Assembly: GCA_020432045.1 (NCBI GenBank)
Contig: JAGQHB010000064.1
Span: 1-53,651, forward strand
Reading direction: 5' to 3'
From: Dehalococcoidia bacterium
Lineage (GTDB): Bacteria; Chloroflexota; Dehalococcoidia; Tepidiformales; Tepidiformaceae
Length of the DNA stretch: 53,651 nt
Position 1 is the first letter of the stretch. Each line of letters starts with the position of its first letter. Of the stretch, positions 1 to 9,013 are shown in pieces. The notes below the pieces were generated by a model that was not told where the DNA came from, did not search any database, and was given only the letters and a program-made list of their open reading frames with translations. Made by a program: the position numbers and the translations under genes.

Positions 1-29
1 CACGCCGCTAGCACGCAAGGAGCCCAAAC

Positions 30-452
30 GTGGCAAAGAAAGTCCGGGCAGTGCTCACACTGCAACTCCCGGCCGGCAAGGCGACTCCCGCCCCCCCGGT
101 CGGCCCCGCCCTCGGCCAGCACGGCGTCAACATCATGGAGTTCGTCAAGGACTACAACGCCCGCACGGCCAACCAGACCGGCAACATCGTCCCCGCCCAG
201 CTCACCGTCTTCGAGGATCGTTCCTTCACGTTCATCCTCAAGACCCCGCCGGCCTCTGACATGCTCAAGAAGGCCGCCGGCATCCCCAAGGGCAGTGGCC
301 GCAACCGCCTCGAAAAGTCCGGCAAGGTCCGCGTTGCCGACCTTCGCCGCATCGCCGAAACCAAGATGGCCGACCTCAACGCCAACAGCATCGAAGAGGC
401 CATGAAGATCATCGAGGGCACCGCCCGCTCGATGGGCATCGAGGTCGAATAA
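30..452 (+). CDS. rplK: 50S ribosomal protein L11
   Basis: L11 binds the GTPase-associated region of 23S rRNA and forms the base of the L7/L12 stalk. The 140 residues have the normal family length. The N-terminal domain carries the proline-rich helix ([15 protein letters not shown], about residues 20-35), and the C-terminal RNA-binding domain contains the [11 protein letters not shown] segment. The start is GTG at 30, seven bases after AAGGAG, giving the typical MAKK N-terminus. rplA follows after two bases, so the two are co-transcribed. The preceding gene (often nusG) lies outside the window. Confidence 0.98.
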   Translation: MAKKVRAVLTLQLPAGKATPAPPVGPALGQHGVNIMEFVKDYNARTANQTGNIVPAQLTVFEDRSFTFILKTPPASDMLKKAAGIPKGSGRNRLEKSGKVRVADLRRIAETKMADLNANSIEEAMKIIEGTARSMGIEVE

Positions 453-454
453 CC

Positions 455-1183
455 ATGGCCGGCACTGCACTCTCCAAGAAGGGCCGCAAGTGGCAGGAAG
501 CTGCCGCAAAGGTCGATGCCACCCGCCTCTACCTCCCCGACGAGGCTATCGCCCTCGCCAAGGAAACCCACCCCGCGAAGTTCGACGAAACCGTAGAGAT
601 TCACATCAGGACCGGCCTCGATCCGCGTCACGCTGAACAGCAGATCCGCGGCTCTACCGTCCTTCCTCACGGCCTCGGCAAGGTCCTGCGCGTCCTCGTC
701 TTCACCGAGGGCGAACCCGCCTCCATCGCCCGCAACGCCGGCGCCGACCATGTCGGCAGCGACGACCTCATCAAGCAGATCGAAGGCGGCTGGACCGACT
801 TCGACGTCGCCATCGCCACGCGCGAGATGATGGGCCGCGTCGGCCGCCTCGGCCGCGTTCTCGGTCCCCGTGGGCTCATGCCGAACCCGCGCTCTGGTAC
901 CGTCGTCGCCCCCGAAGACATCGCCCAGGCCGTCACCGAAGCCAAGCAGGGTCGCGTCGAGTTCCGTCTCGACCGCCTCGCCAACATCCACGTCCCCATC
1001 GGCAAAGTCAGCTTCGAAGACGACCAACTCCGCGATAACCTCGCCGCCCTCATCGAAGCCGTGAACGCCGCCCGCCCGCGTGAAGCCAAGGGCGTCTTCG
1101 TCCGGAGCGTCACCATGACCACAACCATGGGTCCTGGAATCCGTATGGACCTGCCGCAGACCATGGCCCTCAAGCTCGCCTAG
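455..1183 (+). CDS. rplA: 50S ribosomal protein L1
   Basis: L1 forms the L1 stalk on 23S rRNA at the E site and in many bacteria represses its own operon by binding the mRNA leader. The 242 residues include the two-domain L1 fold, with the diagnostic segment [17 protein letters not shown] around residues 130-147. It starts two bases after rplK. A hairpin terminator follows within 50 bases, so rplJ and rplL, which commonly come next, are not part of this transcript. Confidence 0.98.
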   Translation: MAGTALSKKGRKWQEAAAKVDATRLYLPDEAIALAKETHPAKFDETVEIHIRTGLDPRHAEQQIRGSTVLPHGLGKVLRVLVFTEGEPASIARNAGADHVGSDDLIKQIEGGWTDFDVAIATREMMGRVGRLGRVLGPRGLMPNPRSGTVVAPEDIAQAVTEAKQGRVEFRLDRLANIHVPIGKVSFEDDQLRDNLAALIEAVNAARPREAKGVFVRSVTMTTTMGPGIRMDLPQTMALKLA

Positions 1184-1229
1184 CGAACGGGCTCCATTCG
1201 AGCTTTGGTCCCAGGCTTTTCTAGACAAC

Positions 1230-1262
1230 AACGCCGTCCCGGAACCCACGGGACGGCGTTTT
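1230..1262 (+). terminator. Intrinsic terminator of rplKA
   Basis: A perfect 12-bp stem (AACGCCGTCCCG at 1230-1241 with CGGGACGGCGTT at 1249-1260) closes a seven-base loop and runs into a short T tract. It lies 47 bases after the rplA stop. Confidence 0.85.
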
Positions 1263-1338
1263 GCATTGCCTGGCAGCGCGGCCCTTGGCCGTTCCCTGTA
1301 GGCTGCGCCAAAACAATCACCACCCAGGAGCCAACTTG

Positions 1339-2265
1339 ATGAAATTCGGAGCCCAGATCCCCGGAAACAACACCACGTGGGACGCAATGGTCGCCGTCGC
1401 AAAGACAATGGATGCAGGCCGCTGGGAAAGCGCCTGGACCTTCGACCACTTCGTCCCGCCCCTCGCCTTCATGGACGAAAGCGGCGACTGCCTCGAAGGC
1501 TGGATGGCCCTCGCCGGACTCGGCGCCGTCACCACCCGCCTCCGCCTCGGCACCGTGGTCACCGGTAACACCTACCGGAACCCCGCGCTCCTCGCCAAGA
1601 TGACCGCTACCCTCGACGCCATGACCGGCGGCCGCGCCATCCTCGGCATCGGCGCCGCCTGGCATGTCCGCGAACACGAGGCTTACGGCTGGGATTTCCC
1701 CTCCATCAAGGAACGCTCCGATCGCCTCGAAGAGGCCTGCGAGCTCATCCGTGCCCTCTTCCGAGCCGATGGCCCCGTCAACTTCCAGGGCAAGTACTAC
1801 CGCCTCGACAACGCCCCATTCGCCCCGCGCCACACCGGACCGAACCCGATTCCCATCATGGTCGGCGGCGGTGGCGAAAAGCGGACCCTCCGCACCCTCG
1901 CGAAATTCGGCGACATCCTCAACGTCGGCGGCTCCCCCGAAGACTTCGCCCGCAAAGTCGACATCCTCAACCAGCACTGCGCCGACGTCGGCCGGGACCC
2001 GTCCGAGATCACAAAGACCGCCTTCTCCGTGCTTGTCCTCCAGGATGACGAGGCCAAGGCCGAGGGCCTTCGCGAACGCTTCGCCCCCAACGCCGCCCCC
2101 GAAGATCGACGCCGCAACATGACCATCGGCAACGCTGAGCACATCGTTGGCGTCCTCCGCCGATACCAGGAAGCCGGCGCCGACGGAGCAATCTTCCAGA
2201 GCATCCCCAACAACCCCCGCCTCTACGAACGCATCAACGACGAAATCCTCGCCGCCTTCGACTGA
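1339..2265 (+). CDS. LLM-class F420-dependent oxidoreductase
   Basis: This is a 308-residue luciferase-like monooxygenase-fold protein. The N-terminus (MKFGAQIPGNN), the AWTFDHF segment near residue 35, the LRLGTVVTGNTYRNPALLAK segment, and MTGGRAILGIGAAWH near residue 95 are typical of the F420-using branch rather than the FMN-using luciferases. The substrate cannot be read from the sequence. ATG 1339 is chosen because AGGAG lies at 1326-1330 and because it gives the family N-terminus; an upstream in-frame start at 1261 would run through the rplKA terminator. The gene is monocistronic and converges on the large fusion gene. Confidence 0.9.
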   Translation: MKFGAQIPGNNTTWDAMVAVAKTMDAGRWESAWTFDHFVPPLAFMDESGDCLEGWMALAGLGAVTTRLRLGTVVTGNTYRNPALLAKMTATLDAMTGGRAILGIGAAWHVREHEAYGWDFPSIKERSDRLEEACELIRALFRADGPVNFQGKYYRLDNAPFAPRHTGPNPIPIMVGGGGEKRTLRTLAKFGDILNVGGSPEDFARKVDILNQHCADVGRDPSEITKTAFSVLVLQDDEAKAEGLRERFAPNAAPEDRRRNMTIGNAEHIVGVLRRYQEAGADGAIFQSIPNNPRLYERINDEILAAFD

Positions 2266-2272
2266 CGCCCCG

Positions 2273-5200
2273 CTACCCCATCATCTCGCCAATCTCTCGC
2301 AGCTGCGCCACAACGTCGTCGGGTAATACCGGCGGCGTGCGGCCGGCCGCATGGCAATCCAGCAGCGCTCCCGCCGTCTCCTCGATCACCGCAGTCATGT
2401 CCACCGCCCGGCGCAGCGAACTCGCTGCCACCAGCAGCCCGTGGTTCACGAGCAACACCCCGTTCCCGCTCCCCATCGCCGCCACGGCTGCGTCCGCTAG
2501 CTCATCTGTCCCCGGCATCGTGAACGGCACTCGTGCCAGCTCGCCAAAGAACGCCGCCTCCGTCGAGACCGGCAGAAAGGGCAGCCCTGCCAGCCCCAGC
2601 GCGAACCCCTTTGGACCATGGCTGTGCACCACCGCCTGCACCTCCGGTCTCGCCCGGTAGATCGCCGTGTGCATCAACTTCTCACTCGATGGAGACAGCG
2701 CCCCCTCGTCCAGCGACTCCCCGTCCATGCCGATTCGCACAAGCATCTCTGGCGAAAGGTGCCCCTTTGGTATCGCACTCGGCGTTATCCATGCCTCGTC
2801 CGGGTGTTCCGGCCGCCGGATGCTCACATTCCCACCGGTCGACGTCAGCAGGTGCGACGCATACAGCTCGTTCACCAGCGCCATCATCTCGTCCCGCTCA
2901 TCCCCAACGAGGGCCGGTCCGGCGTGGGCGGCTGGTGCCGCTGCTTCGCCTTGTTGTGGTCGACGCTGCGAAGAGGCTGCGCTAGAAACCACCGGCTCGT
3001 CACGCCCTATCGCTGCGGGCGGCTCCCCCATCCGCTCACGTGCTGTCCGGTACACCCTGTTCAGGTCCTTCTGCACCCGTTGCAGCGTCATCGCCCGCAT
3101 CGTGTTGCCCGAGAATGCCATCTTCCCGCCCATCGCTGCCTTCATCCCGCTAATCCGTTCCATGAACACGTCGTCCAGCACAGCCGACGTCATCCGCAGA
3201 GTCAGGTGCGGTGCAACGGCCGGCTCGCCCATCCCGGTAACCGGCGGGTCACCCGTAAACCCGGTGTGAAACACCAGGTTGAGGTCCTGCACGTGATACC
3301 GGACCACCACGTTCTTCCCGTTCGCAAACCGGCGTACCGCTTCGTCCGCCGCCACCCCACTCAAGAAATCAGCGAACAGCCGTTCCCAATAGGCAGCGTC
3401 TCCTCGCGGCACACCCGCAACCGGGACAGCGTCTGCGGCCGCGGCAGGCTTCCGCGCGGGAGGCATGTCTGGAGCACCTCCCTTCCGTCCTCTCCGCAGC
3501 AGGCCGCGCAGTCCCCGCGGTGTCCCGCGCTCCGGCGTAACCGCTGCCGCGGTGACCTCTTCCACCTCGAGATCCGTCACCGCCGGCCCCGTGCCCGCTG
3601 CAACCCGCGCAAGCTCCTCCCGTGACGGCTGACGCCGCGGCCCGCTCCAGCTAAAGGCTGCCATCGTCGCCCGGTTGAGGAGCGTCTTCGGCTCACGCCC
3701 GGCCAACAGGTCCTCCATCGCCTCGCAAACTAGTTCGCCTTGCCGCCGTGCCACCTCGCGCGTGTTGCCCCCAACATGCGGTGTCGCGATCACGTTCGGG
3801 AACTGCAGCAGCGGATGGTCCGCGCCCGGCGGCTCCTGCGAAAACACATCGAGTGCGGCGCCGCCAACCTTCCCCGCCTTCAGTGCCCCGATGAGCGCGG
3901 CCTCATCCACCAGCGCTGCGCGCGCCGTGTTCACGAAAAGGACGCCCGCCTTCATATGCGCGAACGCCTCCGCTCCGATCATCCCGCGCGTCGCTTCGTT
4001 CACCGGCGCATGCAGCGAGACCGCGTCCGCCTGCGACAGCAATTCTGCCAGCGACACGAGGTCCACCCCGGCGGCCGCTGCGACCTCGGGCCGCGCGAAT
4101 GGGTCGTGGGCGATCACCCGGCATCCGAACGGCTCTAACAGCCGCGCCACCTCCGATCCCACCTGCCCGAGCCCAACCAGCCCCACGGTCATCGCGCCCA
4201 GTTCGCCCGTCTCGAACTCTGCATGCGCCATGCCCATGCGTGCGATGTCGCCCGCCCCGGTAGCTTCGTCGTGCTGGAACCGGTCAGCCTCCAGTACCCT
4301 GCGCCGCAGAGTCAACAAGAACGCCACGGTCATCTCCGCAACTGCGCGAGCGTTCCTTCCCGGCGCGCTCATCACCGGGATCCCGTGCGCCGTACAGGCG
4401 GCGATATCGACGTTCACCGGGTCTCCCCGGCAGGTGAACACGGCCCGCAGCCGCGGCATCCGCGCCAGCGAGCCCCCATCCACGACATCCACCTCGGTCA
4501 CCAGCACATCCACATCGCCCGCCGCTTCGACCAGGTCGTCCTCGGTCAGCACCACCTGCGATTCCATGAACGGCGCGTAGCGCACCTCGCACGTCTCTCG
4601 TAGTCGCCCGAGCGACCGCTCGTTCATCGGGGCCGTAACCAGGACCGTCGGGCGAACATCGGTCCTGCTCATCGCTGGACGCAGTTCCGAACCCTCGGCG
4701 GCCATCCGTAGCACGAGACCTGCAGCCGCCTCGTCAGCATCCGCTCGCGCTTCCCGGATTTCACGCCACGTCCCATACAGCTCCTCGTAGAGTCGCGCTT
4801 GTTCCGGTCGCGGCTCGAAGGCGGTGCCCGGACCGCTCCACCGCGTTGCCGCTTCCTCCAGCGTGCTCGCTGTGCCCGCGCCCACGGCCGCGCAGAACGC
4901 CGCACCCAGCACCGAGACCCGGTACGTCTGCGGCCGTGCCACCTCCCGGCCCGTCACATCCGCCAGCAGCTGGTTCCACCAGTCGTCACGCGCCAGTCCG
5001 CCGCCGCTCACCAGCACCCCGCTGAGGCCGCCCGCCAACGCCGCTGCCTGTTCCAGGTTCGCTCGTGCCGCGAACGCGATCCCTTCCACTGCCGCGCGAG
5101 CGATGTTCCCCCGCGGGTTCGCCGCCACCCCGGCCGCGAGCGTCGAAAGTGCCACCGAACCAATCGGCAACTGCAGATTCGCAGCGTCAAAAATATCCGT

Positions 5201-6235
5201 GCCAAGCGTCGAAGTCGTTCCGCCCGCCCCCACCGGCGCCATCGCTGCTTCGCCAAGCAGCCGCCCGGTGCCGCGCTGGTCGTCTCCGAACATCAGCTTC
5301 GCCAGTAGTTCGAGCCCTAGACCGGCCGCTCCAGCGTTGGACTCCAACACCCAGCGGTCCGGAACCACGTGCCGGCCCGTCCACAGCCGCCGCGCTTCGT
5401 CCACCAGCGGCCGGCCGATCACTATCTGGACCGGCAATGTCGTGCCCGCGACAACGCCCGCGGACCCCGCTGTCAGTGCCCCGCCTCCTAGCAGCCCGCA
5501 CTGCGTGTCCGCTCCACCAACTACAACGGTGGTCCCCGCCGCCAGCCCAAGCGCTTCCGCTGCCTCAGGTGTCAGCTCACCACATGGGTCTCCACTTCGT
5601 CGGAATCCCGGCAGGATCGCCGCCGGGATCCTGAGTTTCGCCAGCAAATCGCCGCTCCAGCTGTCCGCTCCGAGGTCGAGCAGCAGCGATTCCCCGGCCT
5701 GCGAACGTTCCGTCACCGCCACTCCGCAGAGCCTCCAGGTTAGCCAATCGCTGACCGGCAACACTGTCCCTTCGCCCCGGAACCCCGCCCCCTCCGTGTC
5801 GAGCAGCCACTGTAGCCGTGGGGCCAGCAGCAACGGTGCCGGCCAGTGCCCCGTCCGGACATAGAGCTCCGGCCCCATCTCGCTCGCGAGCGCCGTCGCC
5901 TGCCCGGCCGCCCGCGCGTCACGGTTCGCTACCGCCACCACTTCCCGTCCCGCGCCATCGACCACCACCATCCCGTGCCGCATCCCCGTCGTCGCGATCG
6001 CCGCTACGTCGTCGGGCGCAGCCGCGGCCGCCGCGATTGCTTCTCGCACACACTCCGCCAGCAGCCGCCAGGCAGAGCGGTAATCGAAGTCCAGCCCCCA
6101 ACCATCAGTCCCCGGAACACTCGGATGGCGCCACGGACGCGTCGCCACCGTCACCGCGCCGGTATCAGTGTCCAGAACGAGGCACGATCCGCCACCGCCA
6201 CCCGCATCAAGCCCGAGTACGAACCGCTTGCTCAT
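2273..6235 (-). CDS. Four-module fusion: FGGY kinase, D-2-hydroxyacid dehydrogenase, SCP2-like, class II aldolase
   Basis: A single uninterrupted frame encodes 1320 residues. Residues 4-500 are an FGGY sugar kinase of the AI-2-kinase/xylulokinase type (GLDAGGGGGS near 8-17, GADTQCG near 241-247). Residues 525-865 are an NAD-dependent D-2-hydroxyacid dehydrogenase with GLGQVG at 688-693 and candidate catalytic Arg772, Glu801 and His820. Residues 940-1070 resemble an SCP2 sterol-carrier domain, after a Pro/Ala/Arg-rich linker. Residues 1110-1320 are a class II aldolase/fuculose-phosphate aldolase with TSTGGNVSIR at 1131-1140 and metal-ligand histidines 1204, 1206 and 1265. The modules suggest phosphorylation, redox conversion and retro-aldol cleavage of a sugar-like compound; the substrate is unknown. 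Start ATG 6235 is preferred over 6295 because it gives the kinase N-terminus after a GGGGACGGG stretch. It diverges from the gatD-like gene. Confidence 0.88.
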   Translation of the reverse strand: MSKRFVLGLDAGGGGGSCLVLDTDTGAVTVATRPWRHPSVPGTDGWGLDFDYRSAWRLLAECVREAIAAAAAAPDDVAAIATTGMRHGMVVVDGAGREVVAVANRDARAAGQATALASEMGPELYVRTGHWPAPLLLAPRLQWLLDTEGAGFRGEGTVLPVSDWLTWRLCGVAVTERSQAGESLLLDLGADSWSGDLLAKLRIPAAILPGFRRSGDPCGELTPEAAEALGLAAGTTVVVGGADTQCGLLGGGALTAGSAGVVAGTTLPVQIVIGRPLVDEARRLWTGRHVVPDRWVLESNAGAAGLGLELLAKLMFGDDQRGTGRLLGEAAMAPVGAGGTTSTLGTDIFDAANLQLPIGSVALSTLAAGVAANPRGNIARAAVEGIAFAARANLEQAAALAGGLSGVLVSGGGLARDDWWNQLLADVTGREVARPQTYRVSVLGAAFCAAVGAGTASTLEEAATRWSGPGTAFEPRPEQARLYEELYGTWREIREARADADEAAAGLVLRMAAEGSELRPAMSRTDVRPTVLVTAPMNERSLGRLRETCEVRYAPFMESQVVLTEDDLVEAAGDVDVLVTEVDVVDGGSLARMPRLRAVFTCRGDPVNVDIAACTAHGIPVMSAPGRNARAVAEMTVAFLLTLRRRVLEADRFQHDEATGAGDIARMGMAHAEFETGELGAMTVGLVGLGQVGSEVARLLEPFGCRVIAHDPFARPEVAAAAGVDLVSLAELLSQADAVSLHAPVNEATRGMIGAEAFAHMKAGVLFVNTARAALVDEAALIGALKAGKVGGAALDVFSQEPPGADHPLLQFPNVIATPHVGGNTREVARRQGELVCEAMEDLLAGREPKTLLNRATMAAFSWSGPRRQPSREELARVAAGTGPAVTDLEVEEVTAAAVTPERGTPRGLRGLLRRGRKGGAPDMPPARKPAAAADAVPVAGVPRGDAAYWERLFADFLSGVAADEAVRRFANGKNVVVRYHVQDLNLVFHTGFTGDPPVTGMGEPAVAPHLTLRMTSAVLDDVFMERISGMKAAMGGKMAFSGNTMRAMTLQRVQKDLNRVYRTARERMGEPPAAIGRDEPVVSSAASSQRRPQQGEAAAPAAHAGPALVGDERDEMMALVNELYASHLLTSTGGNVSIRRPEHPDEAWITPSAIPKGHLSPEMLVRIGMDGESLDEGALSPSSEKLMHTAIYRARPEVQAVVHSHGPKGFALGLAGLPFLPVSTEAAFFGELARVPFTMPGTDELADAAVAAMGSGNGVLLVNHGLLVAASSLRRAVDMTAVIEETAGALLDCHAAGRTPPVLPDDVVAQLREIGEMMG

Positions 6236-6311
6236 CCCGTCCCCTGCCGCCGCGGCGGAACCCGAGTATCCGCCGTCGCCGCGAGCACCGTCCAACCGCT
6301 ACATTGATCAT

Positions 6312-7082
6312 GTGGACACTTCTGGCCTTCAGATCCGCGTCGCGCACCTCTACCCCGACGTTATGAACATCTACGGCGACCGCGGCAACGTTATTGCCCT
6401 CCGGTACCGCTGCCGCGCCCGCGGCATCGAATGCGCGGTGGTCGAAATCACCATCGGTGACCCGTTCGTCCCGGCCGAATTCGACCTCCTGCTCGTCGGC
6501 GGCGGCCAGGACCGCGAACAGCGCCGGATCGCTGATGACCTTGTCGAAAAAGGCCCGGCCATCCGCGATGCTGTCGAATCGGATATGCCCGTCCTCGCCG
6601 TCTGTGGTGGCTTCCAGCTTTTCGGCCACCGCTACGTGGACCACCAGGGCGGAATTATCCCCGGCATCGGCATCTTTGACCTCGAAACGCATCACCCGGG
6701 CCCTCGTGCCGACCGAAGCATCGGCGACGTGGTCCTGGAGACGGACTTTGGCGAAATCGTTGGCTTCGAGAATCACGGCGGCCGCACCTATCTTGGTCCG
6801 GGAGCTGTTCCGTTCGGCACAGTCGTTCGTGGATTTGGCAACAACGCATCAGACGGTTCTGAAGGCGCGCGCTACCGCAACGCGATTGGCACCTACCTCC
6901 ACGGCTCCGTCCTGCCTAAGAATCCCGCCCTCGCCGATGCACTCATCCACCTCGCGCTCCGCCACCGCTACGGCCGTGAGATCGAGCTTCCACCCCTTGA
7001 TGACGCCACCGAATCGCGGGCTCACTCCTCAGCCTCGGCCGTCGCCGCTCGTCGCAGCCGTGAAACCCCTGCTCGCAGTTGA
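6312..7082 (+). CDS. GatD-like type 1 glutamine amidotransferase (lipid II isoglutaminyl synthase subunit type)
   Basis: A 256-residue CobB/CobQ-type glutaminase. The N-terminus RVAHLYPDVMNIYGDRGNV is characteristic of GatD, which supplies ammonia to MurT for amidation of the D-glutamate of lipid II. The nucleophile Cys is in AVCGGFQLFG (about residue 98), and the later ENHGGRTYLG and YLHGSVLPKNP segments are also typical. The start is GTG 6312, because the family N-terminus begins there and upstream sequence is low-complexity proline. MurT normally adjoins it but is absent here; the flanks are a divergent kinase fusion and a hydrolase. The C-terminal tail after about residue 232 is Ser/Arg/Ala-rich and may be unstructured. 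Confidence 0.85.
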   Translation: MDTSGLQIRVAHLYPDVMNIYGDRGNVIALRYRCRARGIECAVVEITIGDPFVPAEFDLLLVGGGQDREQRRIADDLVEKGPAIRDAVESDMPVLAVCGGFQLFGHRYVDHQGGIIPGIGIFDLETHHPGPRADRSIGDVVLETDFGEIVGFENHGGRTYLGPGAVPFGTVVRGFGNNASDGSEGARYRNAIGTYLHGSVLPKNPALADALIHLALRHRYGREIELPPLDDATESRAHSSASAVAARRSRETPARS

Positions 7083-7113
7083 TCCCTCCGCCGCATACCC
7101 GAAGATCATTTGC

Positions 7114-7983
7114 ATGATCCAACCCGTCTCCCGCCGTCTCAAAGGCGATGGTCTCGAAATCCAGGTCTACGAATGGCCGGGCGAGGGCCCCACGGTCTTT
7201 CTCGCGCATGCCACCGGTTTCCACGCTCGTTGCTGGGACGTCGTCGTTGATCGTTTGCCCGGTCGCCACGTCGTCGCCATCGACATGCGCGGCCACGGCC
7301 TCAGCGACAAGCCCGAACCTCCATACCCCTGGAAGAGCTTCGGCCGCGATGTCGCCTCGGTCATACGCGAGCTGAGGCTCCGTGATGCCATCGCCGTTGG
7401 TCACTCCAAGGGTGGCCACGCTGTCACCTACGCGGCCGCACTCGCGCCTGGCGCCTTCGCCTCTCTCCTCCTGGTCGATCCGGTGATAATGTCCTCAGAC
7501 ACCTACCGCCGCTCCGCTGAAGAAGGCACGGCGGGCGGCCAACACTTCGCCGCGCGTCGCCGCGACCGCTGGGCATCGCCCGGTGAAATGTTCAATCGCT
7601 TCGATGGCCGCTTCCCCTACAGCACCTGGCAGCCTGCCGCGCTGTGCGACTACTGCGACTATGGCCTGCTTCCCGCACCGGATGGCGAAGGATTCGTCCT
7701 CGCCTGCCCACCACGGATCGAGGCGGCCGTTTACATGGGCAGCTCCGGTGAACACGGTGATATCTCCGATGAGATCGCCGAACTCGACATTCCCGTACGC
7801 GTCCTCCGCGCCCGGCAGCGCTCCGGCGCAAGCTCCGGTGACTTTAGTGCTTCTCCCACCGACCCCGGCCTCGCCGGCCGCTTCCGCCACGGTGAGGACG
7901 TCCTCCTCCCCCATCTCACCCATTTCGTCCCGATGGAAGATCCGGCTCTGGTGGCGTGGCACATCCGCGATATCAGCCGCTAG
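7114..7983 (+). CDS. Alpha/beta hydrolase
   Basis: A 289-residue cytoplasmic alpha/beta hydrolase. The oxyanion segment HATGF is near residue 32 and the nucleophile elbow is GHSKGG with Ser98. An acid is expected after strand 6, and the catalytic His is probably His270 in LTHFVPMED. A cap region lies at about residues 135-205. It resembles the haloalkane dehalogenase/lactonase/esterase superfamily without a motif that decides the substrate. It follows gatD by 31 bases on the same strand and may be co-transcribed. ATG 7114 gives the first plausible N-terminus after the gatD stop. Confidence 0.82.
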   Translation: MIQPVSRRLKGDGLEIQVYEWPGEGPTVFLAHATGFHARCWDVVVDRLPGRHVVAIDMRGHGLSDKPEPPYPWKSFGRDVASVIRELRLRDAIAVGHSKGGHAVTYAAALAPGAFASLLLVDPVIMSSDTYRRSAEEGTAGGQHFAARRRDRWASPGEMFNRFDGRFPYSTWQPAALCDYCDYGLLPAPDGEGFVLACPPRIEAAVYMGSSGEHGDISDEIAELDIPVRVLRARQRSGASSGDFSASPTDPGLAGRFRHGEDVLLPHLTHFVPMEDPALVAWHIRDISR

Positions 7984-8019
7984 GGAACCGCTGCCAATCC
8001 GCGGACGTTGTTCCTTGTG

Positions 8020-8409
8020 ATGATGCGCCTCCTCCTTAGCTTCGTATGCTCGGCGTTCCTCCTACTTGGCTGTGGCGACGATGACGGCGTCTCCCTCCCC
8101 ATCGAACCTTCGGCACCGGCTGGTCTACCCTCTGGTTTGCCCGCGGTACTTCGTGCTGATCTCGCTATCCGGCTGGATATCGATGTGGCCAGCGTGCAAA
8201 TCACCGAGTTCTGCGGCGTTACCTGGCCCAACGCCAGCCTCGGCGTCGTCGAGCCTGACCGTGCCTACACCCAGGTCCTCATCGACGGCTGGCTGGCCAT
8301 TCTCCGTGCCGGCGGCAAGGACTATCGCTTCCACGGTGCCAGCGACCGCTTCATTGCCGCGGATTTTGTCGCTGGCGCTACTGTTCTCGATTCCACCCGC
8401 TGTCCCTGA
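8020..8409 (+). CDS. Small predicted lipoprotein
   Basis: The 129-residue product begins with a lipoprotein signal peptide: a hydrophobic stretch MMRLLLSFVCSAFLLLGC with the lipidated cysteine at residue 18, followed by Gly and three Asp. The mature part (about 110 residues) has a second cysteine pair and a segment (GVTWPNASLGV) of the kind seen in small secreted proteins of Actinobacteria and Chloroflexota, but I do not recognise a named family. The preferred start is ATG 8020; an in-frame TTG at 8008 would add four residues. Confidence 0.72.
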   Translation: MMRLLLSFVCSAFLLLGCGDDDGVSLPIEPSAPAGLPSGLPAVLRADLAIRLDIDVASVQITEFCGVTWPNASLGVVEPDRAYTQVLIDGWLAILRAGGKDYRFHGASDRFIAADFVAGATVLDSTRCP

Positions 8410-8430
8410 GGCGCTAGCATCAGCACTCTG

Positions 8431-8997
8431 ATGGCATCCACTTCCCTCTGGGTTGGCTCCCTTGTCCGCCTTCGCGCTACCGAAGCCTCCGACTGGGAAG
8501 CCTTCTGGCACGCCGCTGAGGACACAGGCTCCCAGCGCGACGGCTACCGGGTGCTTCTTCCCGAAAGCGTGTCGGCCGCCCGTGAGCGTTTCGAACGCGA
8601 AGCGACCGCCGATCCGGCCAATGCGGACCGCTTCGTGCTCACGATCGAATCGATCGGCGATCGGTCCATCGTTGGCTCCGTCAACGCCCACGGCATCGAC
8701 CGTCGCAACGGCACCTTCGAATACGGCATCACGGTGTTTCGGGAGTTCCGCGGCCGCGGGTTTGCTTCCGAAGCCATCCATCTCCTCCTGCGCTACTGCT
8801 TCGATGAACTTCGCTTTCAGAAAGCCAACGCCACCGTGTACGCCTTCAACGGCGCATCAATCGCGCTGCACCGGTCGTTGGGCTTCACCGAGGAAGGCCG
8901 TATCCGCAGCAATTACTACACCAACGGCGAATACCATGACGAACTCTGGTTCGGTATTACCGCCGCCGAGTTTCGCGCACGTACCGGGCCGTCCTGA
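8431..8997 (+). CDS. GNAT family N-acetyltransferase (RimJ/RimL type)
   Basis: A 188-residue acetyltransferase. It has the RimJ/RimL layout: VRLRATEASDWEAFW at the N-terminus, the acetyl-CoA pyrophosphate loop in FREFRGRGFASEAI (about 106-120), and the C-terminal NGASIALHRSLGFTEEGRIR block (about 145-165). The acceptor may be a ribosomal protein N-terminus, an antibiotic or a small amine; this cannot be told. It starts 21 bases after the lipoprotein gene and converges on the lut genes. Confidence 0.87.
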   Translation: MASTSLWVGSLVRLRATEASDWEAFWHAAEDTGSQRDGYRVLLPESVSAARERFEREATADPANADRFVLTIESIGDRSIVGSVNAHGIDRRNGTFEYGITVFREFRGRGFASEAIHLLLRYCFDELRFQKANATVYAFNGASIALHRSLGFTEEGRIRSNYYTNGEYHDELWFGITAAEFRARTGPS

Positions 8998-9013
8998 CTG
9001 TGCTCGGCTTCGG

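Noticed and set aside
152-2142. Two long minus-strand open frames across rplK, rplA and the LLM gene
   Set aside because: They overlap conserved genes completely and their translations are low-complexity shadows.
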